A stretch of DNA of 64,000 nt from DASQUK01 sp963813485 (GTDB lineage: Bacteria; Actinomycetota; Acidimicrobiia; Acidimicrobiales; VFJN01), in the NCBI GenBank assembly GCA_963813485.1, contig CAWEZE010000018.1:113232-177231 (forward strand), in the 5' to 3' direction. Positions 26,630-35,483 of the stretch are shown one piece after another. The notes under the pieces are model-generated. The model saw only the letters and a list, made by a program, of their open reading frames with translations. It made no database searches and was not told where the DNA came from. Position numbers and translations under genes: made by a program. Position 1 is the first letter of the stretch, and each line of letters opens with the position of its first letter.

Positions 26630-26665
26630 GCAGGGGGTCGTGGGTTCGAGTCCCATCGTCTCCAC
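26630..26665 (+). repeat. attR: tRNA-Ala 3' fragment
   Basis: An exact 36-bp copy of the tRNA-Ala 3' end. The preceding bases do not form the rest of a tRNA, so it is a fragment, not a gene. It lies about 90 bp upstream of the furA start and closes the island. Confidence 0.75.
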
Positions 26666-26780
26666 AAAGGCACGATCCGGTCCGCGGTGTCGCGACGGAC
26701 GGCATGGAGATGCCTCGTTTGTCGGCGGCCCGCCGTGGGGTTCCCCGACCGCCATGGCCCGGGGGTGGACCTGCCCGCGG

Positions 26781-26811
26781 ATCCGGGGGCCGGTCGACCC
26801 GGCCCCCGGAT
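26781..26811 (-). terminator. Strong hairpin, probable terminator for the response regulator
   Basis: ATCCGGGGGCCGG and its exact 13-bp complement CCGGCCCCCGGAT enclose a 5-nt loop. There is no T-run, which is common in high-GC actinobacteria. It lies 110 bp beyond the response-regulator stop and just outside the island boundary. Confidence 0.6.
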
Positions 26812-26920
26812 GGTCGCTCCCGCCCGACAACGACGGTCAACCGACGGACCGGTGATCGCGCACCGGTCGATCATCGGGCGCGTCGCACCGCCCAGGACGT
26901 GATGTCTACGTCCTCAACCT

Positions 26921-27622
26921 TTACGGATCCTGAAGGTCCCCCGGATGACTGTCGCGCAACACGTAGCCGACCCCACGCACGGTGTGGATGAGGTCCGCTG
27001 CGTCCTTGCCCAACCGCCGCCGCAGGATGCTCACGTGCACCTCGACCAGGTTCTCGTCCACCGCCTCGTAACCCCACACGAGCTCGAGGAGCCGGGATTT
27101 CGACAGCACCTGCCCGGAATGCCTGGCGAGGACCGCGAGAAGTGCGAAGTCGGTCGGACCGAGCTCGACCACGGTCTCGCCGACCATCACCCGATGCGCC
27201 GGCTCGTCGACCACGAGCCTGCCAACCTGGCTGACCTGCGAGCTCAGCCGCCCGGTTCGGCGCAGCACGGCGCGCACGCGGGCGAGCAGCTCGTCGAGCA
27301 GATAGGGCTTGACCACGTAGTCGTCGGCACCGGACTCGAACGCCGTCAGTCGCGCGCCCACGCTCCCGTCACTCGTGACGAACATCAGCAACGGATCGCG
27401 TTCGGCCCGCAGGTGACGAGCAAGTGCGGCGCCGTCGACCCCACCGCCCAGGAGCATCTCGAGGATCACGAGATCCGGACGAAACGCTACGGCCGCGCGG
27501 ACGGCTTCGGCCGCGGTTGCGCAGACCGCGGTCTCGTAGCCCGCGTTGCGCAACGCACCTGCGAGGCGGCCACGTTCCGCCCCCTCATGGTCCACCACCA
27601 GTATCCGGGTCGCGTGATGCAT
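26921..27622 (-). CDS. Orphan OmpR-family response regulator with Glu at the phospho-acceptor site
   Basis: The receiver domain (residues 6-120) is followed by a winged-helix DNA-binding domain with ELGPTDFALLAVLARHSGQVLSKSRLLELVWG and VHVSILRRRLG, VRGVGYVLR. The receiver has Thr/Ser (FVTSDGS) and Lys (VVKPY) in place, but the acidic pocket reads VVDHEG (His for the second Asp) and the phospho-acceptor region reads PDLVILEMLLGG, with Glu where Asp is expected. It may therefore be permanently active or use non-phosphorylation control (inference). No histidine kinase gene is adjacent. Confidence 0.88.
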   Translation of the reverse strand: MHHATRILVVDHEGAERGRLAGALRNAGYETAVCATAAEAVRAAVAFRPDLVILEMLLGGGVDGAALARHLRAERDPLLMFVTSDGSVGARLTAFESGADDYVVKPYLLDELLARVRAVLRRTGRLSSQVSQVGRLVVDEPAHRVMVGETVVELGPTDFALLAVLARHSGQVLSKSRLLELVWGYEAVDENLVEVHVSILRRRLGKDAADLIHTVRGVGYVLRDSHPGDLQDP

Positions 27623-27834
27623 CGCCTCTCCGACGCAAGAGATCGCCGGAGGGGCGTGCAGGGGTGCGCCCGCTGGGCCGGCCCACGCCGATCACGTGCC
27701 GGCGCCCCGCCCGTCCCGGTACCTTCCTCGCGCACCCTTCCGCGGTTCATTCCCGCAGCGGGCGCCGGCAGCGTACGAGCGGTCTAACGGTCATGAAGCG
27801 TGGGGCGAGCGGTGGTCGGACTGGCTGACCGCCG

Positions 27835-28503
27835 TCAACAGGCCGTGCGGCGCCACCGAGGATCGCGGTAAGGGGCACCGTGACACTTCTGCATCGTGCA
27901 GGTCATGGGCATGCCGTCGTCGGAAAGTGCGGTGGCGCCCTCGGGCGAACAGGGTGCGCCAGGATGGACGCCGTCGCTCGTCGCGTCGGGGCTCGTCGGC
28001 GGAGGGGGCGCGGCGACGTCGGGGCCAGTGTTCGGGGCTGGCTCGGGCTCGGCCGGCGCTGCCGTGCTGGGCATAGGGGCGGTGGTCGGAGTCGCAAGGG
28101 TGCTCGCGGCCGTCGGTGCGGGGCCCGTGGTGCTGGGCGCGGTCGTCTCCGGGACCGTGGTGGTCGTGGCGGCGCCGGTCGCGGTTTCCTGATCGCTCTC
28201 ACGAAGACCTTCGGTGGCCGCCGCTGCGAGCACGCCGACGGCGAGGATGACTGCGACGACCGGACCTGCGAGGCGGGCCCACCGCGGCCAACCCCGGTAG
28301 ATCGCCCACGGGTTCGCCCGTCGACCACCGGCGGCGAGATCTGTGCCGGCGACGGGCGGGCTGATCGTCAGCTCCTCCGTCGAGTCGTCGGGCGCGGGGG
28401 GATGCCAGCGGCCGTCGCGGGCCTGCCACCAATCGGGTGGAGGGGCGCCCTGGTGCCACCGACAGCTGGCGTCCATCCACCAGTTGGCGTGTGAACCACT
28501 CAT
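27835..28503 (-). CDS. Membrane protein with DUF2510-like Trp motif and Cys-rich tail
   Basis: The 222-residue protein opens with MSGSHANWWMDASCRWHQ and GAPPPDWWQARDGRWHPP, which resembles the Trp/Pro DUF2510 module. One membrane helix follows (LAGPVVAVILAVGVLAAAA), then a long Thr/Pro/Ala-rich external linker and a small C-terminal domain with GAPCSPEGATALSDDGMPMTCTMQKC. The last part looks like a compact extracellular Cys motif. The ATG at 28503 is chosen over a longer frame because the Trp module then starts the protein. The function is unknown. Confidence 0.6.
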   Translation of the reverse strand: MSGSHANWWMDASCRWHQGAPPPDWWQARDGRWHPPAPDDSTEELTISPPVAGTDLAAGGRRANPWAIYRGWPRWARLAGPVVAVILAVGVLAAAATEGLRESDQETATGAATTTTVPETTAPSTTGPAPTAASTLATPTTAPMPSTAAPAEPEPAPNTGPDVAAPPPPTSPDATSDGVHPGAPCSPEGATALSDDGMPMTCTMQKCHGAPYRDPRWRRTAC

Positions 28504-28647
28504 CGCGCTCCCCCAGCCACCCGCACCGCGCCCGCGCGCATGTGGGCTGCCGAAGCGAACGTTACCCGGCCCGGCGGATGACACCTTTCAATCGGGTATG
28601 CCGTTGGCGGGCAGGGTGCTGCGGTGGTGGGCGGAGCTTCGTGCGAT

Positions 28648-29421
28648 CTAGCCGTGTGCGTCCGGTTGTCCGGGCGTGCTCGGTGGGGTGTGTTCGCCCG
28701 ACGCGCCGCCGTTGGGCGTGGCGGGTGGACCGGCCGGTTGCTCGGCTGGGGGCCCGTTGGTCCCGTCGGACTGAGGAGCGGGGCGTTCTTCGGGCAGATG
28801 GGGTGCGGCGGGGGTCTCACGTGCGCGGTCCAGCCCCTTGTTCGCAGGCTCGCCGGGATCGGCTGGTCTGTGGACCGCTCCCGGTGCTTCGTCGGAGATC
28901 GTGTCACCGTCGACACCGCGCTGGCCGTCGCTGGCACCGGTGGCATCCTTGGAGACCCGTTCGCCGAAGTTGGTGGGATGCTCATCTGCCGGTTCGGTGA
29001 ACTCGACCGGCGTAACGGCTTCGACGGCGTGACGTAAGGCGTCGTTGGCTTGGTCTGGCAGCACCCCGGCTGCGGCGGCGCCGGCCATGCTGAGGGCGGC
29101 GGCGGCCGTGCCCAAGCCCAGCTTGGCGGCGAATCCAAGGCTCGCGACGCGGCTGGTGGCGGTCATGGTTTGATCTGCGAACATGCGGTTCCTCCCGGTT
29201 GCACCGCATCCCTGCCTGCCCCCCGAGGCGATCAGCGCCCGCAATGCCGGCGAGGCCGGTGGCGTTGGCCCGTCGCCCAGGTCCCGGACGTGCTTGGCAA
29301 AGACCGCCAGATGCTCGAGGCCGGGGGCGACTTCGTCGCACCGCATGATCGCCTCGCTCGTTTCGTCGTCAAGCAGCCAGGTGAGCGACATCTCAGGACC
29401 GTGATCGCCGGACGTGGTCAC
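28648..29421 (-). CDS. Putative membrane partner (anti-sigma-like) of the ECF sigma factor
   Basis: The GTG start overlaps the sigma-factor stop as GTGA. The 257-residue protein has an N-terminal acidic region (WLLDDETSEAIMRCDEVAPGLEHL), a basic stretch, one hydrophobic segment (about residues 98-120, GFAAKLGLGTAAAALSMAGAAAAGV) and a long Pro/Asp/Gly-rich tail. Topology and coupling fit an anti-sigma or sigma-associated membrane protein, but no zinc-binding HxxxCxxC motif is seen. The assignment is by context only. Confidence 0.55.
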   Translation of the reverse strand: MTTSGDHGPEMSLTWLLDDETSEAIMRCDEVAPGLEHLAVFAKHVRDLGDGPTPPASPALRALIASGGRQGCGATGRNRMFADQTMTATSRVASLGFAAKLGLGTAAAALSMAGAAAAGVLPDQANDALRHAVEAVTPVEFTEPADEHPTNFGERVSKDATGASDGQRGVDGDTISDEAPGAVHRPADPGEPANKGLDRARETPAAPHLPEERPAPQSDGTNGPPAEQPAGPPATPNGGASGEHTPPSTPGQPDAHG

Positions 29422-29999
29422 AGAGGTACACCCTCACGTTCCAGCAGCCGGCCCACGGCCGCCAGGCCCCGCCGTTGCAGGGCCTTGACAGCGCCGTTGG
29501 ACTTTCCCAGCGTCCCGGCGATCTGTTCGATGCTGAGATCACCGAGTAGCCGCAGCAGCAACACATCACGCTGATCCGGCACCAGCCGCTCGCACAGCGC
29601 CCGCACACGCTCGGCTCCCAGCGACCGTTCGACCGCGCCTTCGACGTCGTCGGCCGCTGGGGAGTTGGGTGCCAACGCTCCCGCGGTGTCGGTCAGCGGC
29701 TCAGGTGGCGGTCGGCGGGCCCGCCGCCGGCGCTCGTCCAGCAACCGGCGGTGGGCGATCGTGAACACCCACGACCGGAAGCCAGCCTCGTCACCTTGGA
29801 AGTTGCGCAGGTTGCGGAGAATGGCCACGAAGACCTCACTGGTCAGATCCTCGGGCTCGACGCTGCCCTGCACTCGCAGATAGCCGGTGACCGCGGGCGC
29901 GAGCGCGCTGAACATGCGTTCCAGCGCCCAGGGCGCGCCGTCCCGCGCCGCGGCCAGCACCGCGGCGAACTGGCCGTCGAACCGGTCTCGCTGCCCCAT
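29418..29999 (-). CDS. ECF-type RNA polymerase sigma factor
   Basis: A 193-residue sigma-70 family protein. Region 2 reads FSALAPAVTGYLRVQGSVEPEDLTSEVFVAILRNLRNF, then FRSWVFTIAHRRLLDERRRRARR; region 4 reads LVPDQRDVLLLRLLGDLSIEQIAGTLGKSNGAVKALQRRGLAAV. It recruits RNA polymerase to specialised promoters. It is translationally coupled to the downstream membrane protein gene, a usual sigma/partner layout. Confidence 0.9.
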   Translation of the reverse strand: MGQRDRFDGQFAAVLAAARDGAPWALERMFSALAPAVTGYLRVQGSVEPEDLTSEVFVAILRNLRNFQGDEAGFRSWVFTIAHRRLLDERRRRARRPPPEPLTDTAGALAPNSPAADDVEGAVERSLGAERVRALCERLVPDQRDVLLLRLLGDLSIEQIAGTLGKSNGAVKALQRRGLAAVGRLLEREGVPL

Positions 30000-30098
30000 G
30001 AGCTCACCGGCGTGATCGCCGCGATGGCGCCGGCAGGTGACGCCTCTCGGCCGAAATCTCTCGCCAGGCGTGCGTCCGGCTGCCGCCGACCAGTGCCG

Positions 30099-32663
30099 CT
30101 ACTTGGTGCCGAAGCTCCCGGTGGCGGACGACAGACTCCCGGCGCCGTCTCGGCTCAACACCTGGAAGAAGTACTGCACCTTGCGTGTGAGGCCGGTGAT
30201 GGTCACCGAGTGGCTGGTGACCAGGTTCCGGTCGAGGCTGGTCGCACTGCTGTAGGCCGTGGTCCGCCCGTATTGCACCTGGCCGTCGGCTGGAACGTCC
30301 GTTCTCCAGGTGATCGTCACCCGCCCCGGGCCGGGCCGGGCGACCACGTTGGAGATGACGGGCCCACCGAGCCGGACCCGGTAGGTCGCGACGTACGATC
30401 CAGCCGCATTCGCAACGATGCTGTGCGTCTGGGCGCCACTGTCCGACCAGCCGACAAACTCGTACGGCGTCCCTCCGATCGCCTGTGGCGACGGCGCGCT
30501 GACCGACAGCGTCGACCCCACGATCGCCGTGCGTGTGAACGGCGCCGTCTGGCTCGTCGATCCGACCGCCAGCGTCAGCCCCGCCGGGCTCGATCCAAAT
30601 GTGAGCTCGACGGTTTGCGGTTGGAGCGTGACGGTCGTCGTGTCGGTCAGGCCGCCGGCGATCGGTGGCCGTCAGCCGCAGCTCCAGATGCGACGGGTAC
30701 TCGTGGTCGGGCGCCACGAAGCTGCCACTCGCCGTGCCCGAGAACGTCTGGAGCGGGTGCTCATGACAGGTGGACGGGCAATGCTGCAGCACGAGTGACC
30801 ACGTGAGCGCGGCTGCCCCCAAGGTGCCGCTCTGCGGCGTCGGTGGCGTGGCCGGAGAAGCTGATCGTGTCTCCGACCTTCCAGGTCGTACCCGCCGCCG
30901 GCGTGTCGATCACCGCAGTCGGCGGCGTGTTGCCCGCCGAGATCGTGACCGATGACGTGCCGGTCGCCCCGGAGGGGTCGGTGACTTGGAGCGTGGCGAC
31001 ACGCGTGCCTGGCTGGGTGTACGTGAAGCTGGCGGTTGCGGCCGGCGGCGTCATCGAAGGAGCCGTCACCGTCCAGATCCCACGCATAGGTCAGGGCGTC
31101 GCCGTCGGGATCGCTCGAGGCGGTGCCGTCGAACGCGACAGTCAGGGGCGCGGCCCCGTTCGTGGGGTTGGCGGTGGCAACAGCGATCGGCGGCTGGTTC
31201 TGGTTGAAGTAGCGGATGCGGCGGACGGTGCCGCCGAGGTCCACGTAGAAGAGGTCGCCGCCAGGCCCGATCTCGAGGTCGACGGGCTGGGCGGCCCCGG
31301 CGACGAACGTTCGTCGCTTGGAGATGTCGGGGAGCCCGTTCGTGCCCGTGGGAATCGACCAGATGCACCGGCGGGTGTAATCGGCGAAGAACAAGGCGCC
31401 TCGATACTCGGCCGGATACGTGCCGCCGCTCGAGAACGCGAACGAGGTACCGGCGACCGACGAGCCACCCTTCGGGCACACGTCGTTGGGCAGCACCAGG
31501 TCGTTGTGGTGGTATCGGAAGTACGGTGCAACCACCGCCCCGGTTCCCGCGGCGTAGAGGTTCTCGCAGCTGGCGAGGTTCGCGGCGTCGTAGCCATTCT
31601 GTCGGCCGTCGCCCTCGTAACAGGGCCAGCCGAAGTTGTCGACGGGAGCCGCGGTCGGGCTGACGAGGCGGTCGATCTCCTCCCACTCGTTCCAGCCGAC
31701 GTCACCGATCCAGACCTCGTTGGTCCCGGGGCGCGTCGTGATGCGGAATGGGTTGCGCAAGCCGTAGCCGACGATTCGGCGGGCGTTGGCATCGGTGCTC
31801 GACGCCATCGGGTTGTCGGGGAGCCCGGCACCGGTGGCGGGGTCGACCCTCAGGATGGCGCCGTTGAGCCCGGCCGGGTCACCCGTGGTGCGCACGTCCT
31901 GGCTCCGCAGCGCCCCGCCCTCCGCCGCCGGTGGCGACATCGAACCGCCCACGCCTCCGGGTGGATCGCCGCACGGGTTGACCGGCGAGCCGTCCTGGCC
32001 ATAGTCGACGAAATTGAAACTGGCGCCGTCACCGCCGCTCACGTAGAGCGCACCATCTGCTCCGAAGGCCATGCTCCCGATCGAGTGGCTCGGGTACTGC
32101 TGGCACCAGTCTTCGATCAGCACCTGCTCGGAGCCGATGGCGACGTTGCCGGATGCCTGGAGCCGTGAGAGGCGACCCGCGACCACGCAACCGTCGGCGG
32201 TCGCGCCCGGTGGCGTCGGGCAGCCGTCGGACGTGCCCCCCACCGATCCCCACCGCGGAGCCGTGCCGCCGATAGCGGCATCGAAGGCGTAGAGGACGTA
32301 GACCCAGGGGTTCGTCGGGAAGCCCGGAGCCAGCGCCACATCGAGCAGTCCACGATCCCAGAAGTTGTGGACCTGCGTCCGAAGGTCGGCGAAGACGGTC
32401 GGCGTCGTGTCCGACAGGTTGTCGAAGACCTTGATGAGGCCGCTCTTCTCGGCCACGAAGACGCGACCGTCCGGTGAGAAGCGCACCGCGGTGGGGTTGG
32501 TGAGCCCGGCGAAGACGATCTCTTCCTGAAAGCCGGGTGGCAACGACGCGGAAGCAGCCGGCCGTGGTGTGCTCAGCGCCACGACCGACGACATCGCCAG
32601 GGTGATCGCTACCAGGGCGCCAAGCCGCCCGGTCCGTATTGACGAACGCCGCCGGACGCCCAT
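30099..32663 (-). CDS. Secreted GSDH-type beta-propeller with PKD and C-terminal beta domains (frameshifted)
   Basis: A signal peptide is followed by the glucose/sorbosone dehydrogenase propeller: GLTNPTAVRFSPDGRVFVAEKSGLIKVF, SHSIGSMAFGADGALYVSGGDGAS, GYGLRNPFRITTRPGTNEVWIGDVGWNEWEEID and FFADYTRRCIW. A PKD domain (NPTNGAAPLTVAFDGTASSDPDGD) follows, continuing in a second frame near 31043 (ATASFTYTQPG), a third near 30838 (GAAALTWSLVLQH) and a fourth near 30660 (GGTPYEFVGWSDSG and a fibronectin-III-like end). Three one-base shifts in the same direction break an otherwise intact product of about 850 residues. It would be an extracellular sugar-oxidising or sugar-binding protein; PQQ dependence is not certain. 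Confidence 0.78.
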
Positions 32664-32929
32664 GCCCGCCTCCCTCTGTGCCGCCTAGCGTGACGGTACC
32701 ACCAGGTTGCCTGGCGGATGAGTGGTGCTTCAGCGGCTCTTAAGGAGGGACAACCAGACCGTTTGGGCAGTCTCATCGGGGACAGCGATGCGGGGCCGGA
32801 CGCCTCGGCGACCTACGACCTGAGCGCCGTGCTGCAGGGGTTCGAGCCGCCCCAGCAGGACGTCGACCACGTATCCCTAGAGGGAACGTCGCCGAAAACC
32901 GATCCCTGGCCGGGGTGGTAGACCCTCGC

Positions 32930-33434
32930 ATGAGGAAGTTCAGCTGTCTTGTCGCGCCTGTGGTCGCGGTCGTGCTGGTGCTGGCGTCGTGCGGTGACGA
33001 CGATGGCGCCGACGTCCGCGAGTCCGGGGCGGAATCGGGGTCGGGATCCGAATCGGGTTCCGCACAGCGGCACCGCCAGCGGGCAGCCGCCGGTCTCGCT
33101 CGAGGGCACCGTCAGCGATCACGGCGTGGGAGAAATCGAGAACGACGAGCTGGAGCTCGAGCTCGACGACAACTACTTCGCCCCCACGTTCGCCCGGGGG
33201 ACGCCGGGCGAGGAGGTGACCGTCGAGCTCGTCAACGAAGGCAACGCCACGCACACGTTCACGAGCGACGCGCTCGGCGTCGACGAGGAGTTGAGCGGTG
33301 GAGACTCTTCGTCGGTGACCATCACCCTGCCTGAGGAGGGTGCCGTCGAGTTCCACTGCCGGTTCCACGAGGGCCAGGGCATGAAGGGCGCCTTCTTCTT
33401 CAACGAGGGCGACCAGGTCGAAGGCGGCTCGTAG
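32930..33434 (+). CDS. Cupredoxin-type copper lipoprotein (frameshifted)
   Basis: The N-terminus is a lipoprotein signal (LVAPVVAVVLVLASCGDDD) with an acidic/Gly/Ser linker. Near 33061 the frame shifts by one base into PPVSLEGTVSDHGVGEIENDELELELDDNYF and a plastocyanin-like domain. Type-1 copper ligands are visible: His in NEGNATHTF, and Cys, His and Met in VEFHCRFHEGQGMKG. It is likely a small exported electron carrier or copper protein. The GSDH protein is encoded divergently, so an electron-transfer link is possible but unproven. Confidence 0.75.
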
Positions 33435-33457
33435 CCGCCGGCGCGCCGGGCGGGCTG

Positions 33458-33922
33458 TCAGGCCGGCGGCAGAACCTCGAAGGCAGGGTGGCGGGGTGCG
33501 ATCGTGCGCAGCTCCTCGTCGCTGGAATCGGGCCCGGTGCCGTCGAAGAACATGCCGACCTCGAACTTCCAGCGCTTCAGGTAGGCCCGCAACACGGGGA
33601 CCTTCTCGTCGGCGTCCAGCTCGCGCGCGCGGAACTCCTCGACCCGCTTGCCCACCCGGAGCTGACCGGTGCCGGCTGCACGTAGGTTGCGCACCCATTG
33701 CGCCTCGCCCCGGGGTGCCACCAGGTACCGGTTGCCCTCCCGCTCGAGGAGATTCACCGGCGTCGTGCGCCACTCGCCGCTGCTGCGCCCCCGTACGGCG
33801 AGGACGCGCGAGCCGAGGATGCTCACACCGCGGCGGGTCAGGAAGGCGACGGCGCGGTTGAAGACGTTGCGGGTGAACCAACCGGGGGCGCGGTAGTGCG
33901 TGGGCACGGCGCCATTCTGCAT
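33458..33922 (-). CDS. Deazaflavin (F420)-dependent nitroreductase-family protein, Ddn-like
   Basis: A 154-residue split-barrel protein with the Ddn family pattern: FTRNVFNRAVAFLTRRG, then VLAVRGRSSGEWRTTPVNLLEREGNRYLVAPRGEAQWVRNLRAAG, where the RxSGxxRxTPV stretch contacts F420 phosphate/side chain in known members. F420-dependent quinone or nitro reduction is likely. The ATG at 33922 gives normal family length; upstream sequence in frame is Arg/Pro-rich and not family-like. Confidence 0.85.
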   Translation of the reverse strand: MQNGAVPTHYRAPGWFTRNVFNRAVAFLTRRGVSILGSRVLAVRGRSSGEWRTTPVNLLEREGNRYLVAPRGEAQWVRNLRAAGTGQLRVGKRVEEFRARELDADEKVPVLRAYLKRWKFEVGMFFDGTGPDSSDEELRTIAPRHPAFEVLPPA

Positions 33923-34030
33923 CGCCGCGGGCGACGCCGACGACAGTTTCGCCGCACCGTCCGCGGGGCGTTGCCTCCCGCGTGACAACATCGGCGGCCG
34001 TCGCCGTCCGCCTGGCATCTTTCCGGAACC

Positions 34031-35212
34031 ATGTCCGTGCTCCACCGCATCCGATCACTGCTCGACCCCCCGCTTCGCCGGCTCCGACCGCTGCGGGCCG
34101 CCACGCGCCGCCGCTTCAGGCCGCTGATGGGTCGCATCCGATCATTGATCGGGGGGCGATCACGGCGCTGGCGGCTGGCCGCCGGCGGGGCGGCGGGACT
34201 GGTCCTCCTGCCCCTAGTGGTCTTCATCGCGACGCGAGGCGGAGGCGCCTCCCCCGAGCCCACGACGACGACCACGACGGTGCCGACGACGACCACGACC
34301 GTACCGACCACAACCACGACCACCGCCCCTCCTCCGGTTGCGCCGTTGACGGGGCTTCCCGGCGACTTCCGGCGGCCCGCCCTGATCGTCAAGATCGACA
34401 ACGTGTCGGCCGCCCGGCCCCAGTCAGGGCTCAGGCAGGCGGACATCGTCATCGAGGAGCCGGTCGAGGGGAACCTGACCCGACTCGCGGCGGTGTTCCA
34501 TTCCACGGACGCGTCGGTTGTCGGTCCGGTCCGCTCCATGCGTACCAGCGACCTCGAGCTCATCCCGATGTTCGGCCGCCCGCTGTTCGCCGCCTCGGGT
34601 GGCAACGCCGGTGTCGTACCGCAGCTCCACCAAGCCAACGTCGTCGACATCGGCAACAACGTGAGCGGCCAGGGGTTCCGTCGTGACTCTGGGCGACGCG
34701 CCCCCCACAACCTCTACTCGTCCACCCCCGAGCTGTATCAGAAGGCGCCAGAGGCGCCGCCACCGCCGAAGCCGATCTTCCAGTACCTCCGCCGGGGCGA
34801 GCGACCGGGGCCCGGTGCGCGACCTGTCCACGGGGTGGCCCTCCGGTTCGGGGGATCCGAGATCTCGCGGTTCATGTGGGATCCGACCGCCAAGATCTGG
34901 CGGCGGAGCCAGAACGGCACGCCCCACATGTCTGCCGAGGGCATACAGATCGGGCCCCAGAATGTCGTCGTCGCCGAGATCGACTACGACTTGTCTGGCC
35001 AGCGGGGCCGGTCTGTCCCCCATGCCGTCGTTGCCGGGTCGGGCCCCGCGATCGTCTTGACGCAGGGTCAGGCCATCACGGGCACCTGGGTTCGACCGAC
35101 GCTGTTGCATCGACTCAAGTTCGTCGCCGCCGACGGTCGGACCGAGATCAAGCTGACGCCGGGACAGACGTTCATCGAACTTCCCAGCCGCGGCGGCTCG
35201 GCCTTGTTCTGA
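34031..35212 (+). CDS. DUF3048 (YerB-like) membrane-anchored protein
   Basis: A 393-residue protein with a very basic N-terminus, a single membrane helix (about residues 50-69) and a Thr/Pro spacer (repeated TTTTVP units encoded by degenerate direct repeats at 34258-34330). A DUF3048 domain follows: PLTGLPGDFRRPALIVKIDNVSAARPQSGLRQADIVIEEPVEG, FHSTDASVVGPVRSMRTSDLEL, and GTPHMSAEGIQIGPQNVVV. The family is extracellular and of unknown biochemical role, common in Gram-positives. Confidence 0.88.
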   Translation: MSVLHRIRSLLDPPLRRLRPLRAATRRRFRPLMGRIRSLIGGRSRRWRLAAGGAAGLVLLPLVVFIATRGGGASPEPTTTTTTVPTTTTTVPTTTTTTAPPPVAPLTGLPGDFRRPALIVKIDNVSAARPQSGLRQADIVIEEPVEGNLTRLAAVFHSTDASVVGPVRSMRTSDLELIPMFGRPLFAASGGNAGVVPQLHQANVVDIGNNVSGQGFRRDSGRRAPHNLYSSTPELYQKAPEAPPPPKPIFQYLRRGERPGPGARPVHGVALRFGGSEISRFMWDPTAKIWRRSQNGTPHMSAEGIQIGPQNVVVAEIDYDLSGQRGRSVPHAVVAGSGPAIVLTQGQAITGTWVRPTLLHRLKFVAADGRTEIKLTPGQTFIELPSRGGSALF

Positions 35213-35237
35213 GGTTCCAGCGGCGTACGATGCACAA

Positions 35238-35251
35238 AAACCCGCGGGTTT
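35238..35251 (+). terminator. Palindromic terminator-like hairpin after DUF3048 gene
   Basis: AAACCCGCGGGTTT is a perfect 14-bp palindrome preceded by an A-run, 26 bp after the stop. Further along, 35343-35374 holds a second imperfect hairpin (GCGAAAACCC with GGGTTCTCGC). The rest of the 270-bp gap is the AT-richer leader of the HU gene. Confidence 0.5.
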
Positions 35252-35483
35252 GCTGCCTACTCGACACGCACGGCGTGCTAACGGCGTTCAGCGGGACGGC
35301 CGGAGTCGGGCTTCCGGCGTCGCATCCCGCCGGACGGTAGGTCGCGAAAACCCGCCAATCACAAGGGTTCTCGCACCTGGGTGATGCGCTCGGCGCAAAA
35401 ACTCGTAAGAATACGGCGGTATCCGCGTGTCGTGGGTCCGCGTTGAGGAAACTGACCAAGCGATCCGGACCTAGGAGGAACCC

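Larger units (their letters stand above)
20691..26665. mobile_element. Putative tRNA-Ala-integrated island (about 6 kb)
   Basis: The segment is bounded by a 36-bp exact direct repeat of the tRNA-Ala 3' end, the classic footprint of tyrosine-recombinase integration. Inside are an IS481-type element, a GH15 remnant, a YihY/BrkB membrane protein, katG and furA. No integrase or excisionase gene is visible, so it is either a decayed or trans-mobilised element. The repeat itself is seen; the integrative origin is inference. Confidence 0.65.

Noticed and set aside
26590..26665. Possible second tRNA-Ala
   Set aside because: Only the 3' 36 bp match; the acceptor 5' strand, D-arm and anticodon loop are absent.
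32718..32921. 67-residue plus-strand ORF between the GSDH-like and cupredoxin genes
   Set aside because: No recognised motif and no coding-like partner. The GGAGG upstream (about 32744) is internal to the ORF rather than before the start. It was left as intergenic sequence.
34255..34335. Repetitive ACGACGACC-type sequence
   Set aside because: It encodes the Thr/Pro linker of the DUF3048 protein, a normal low-complexity spacer.
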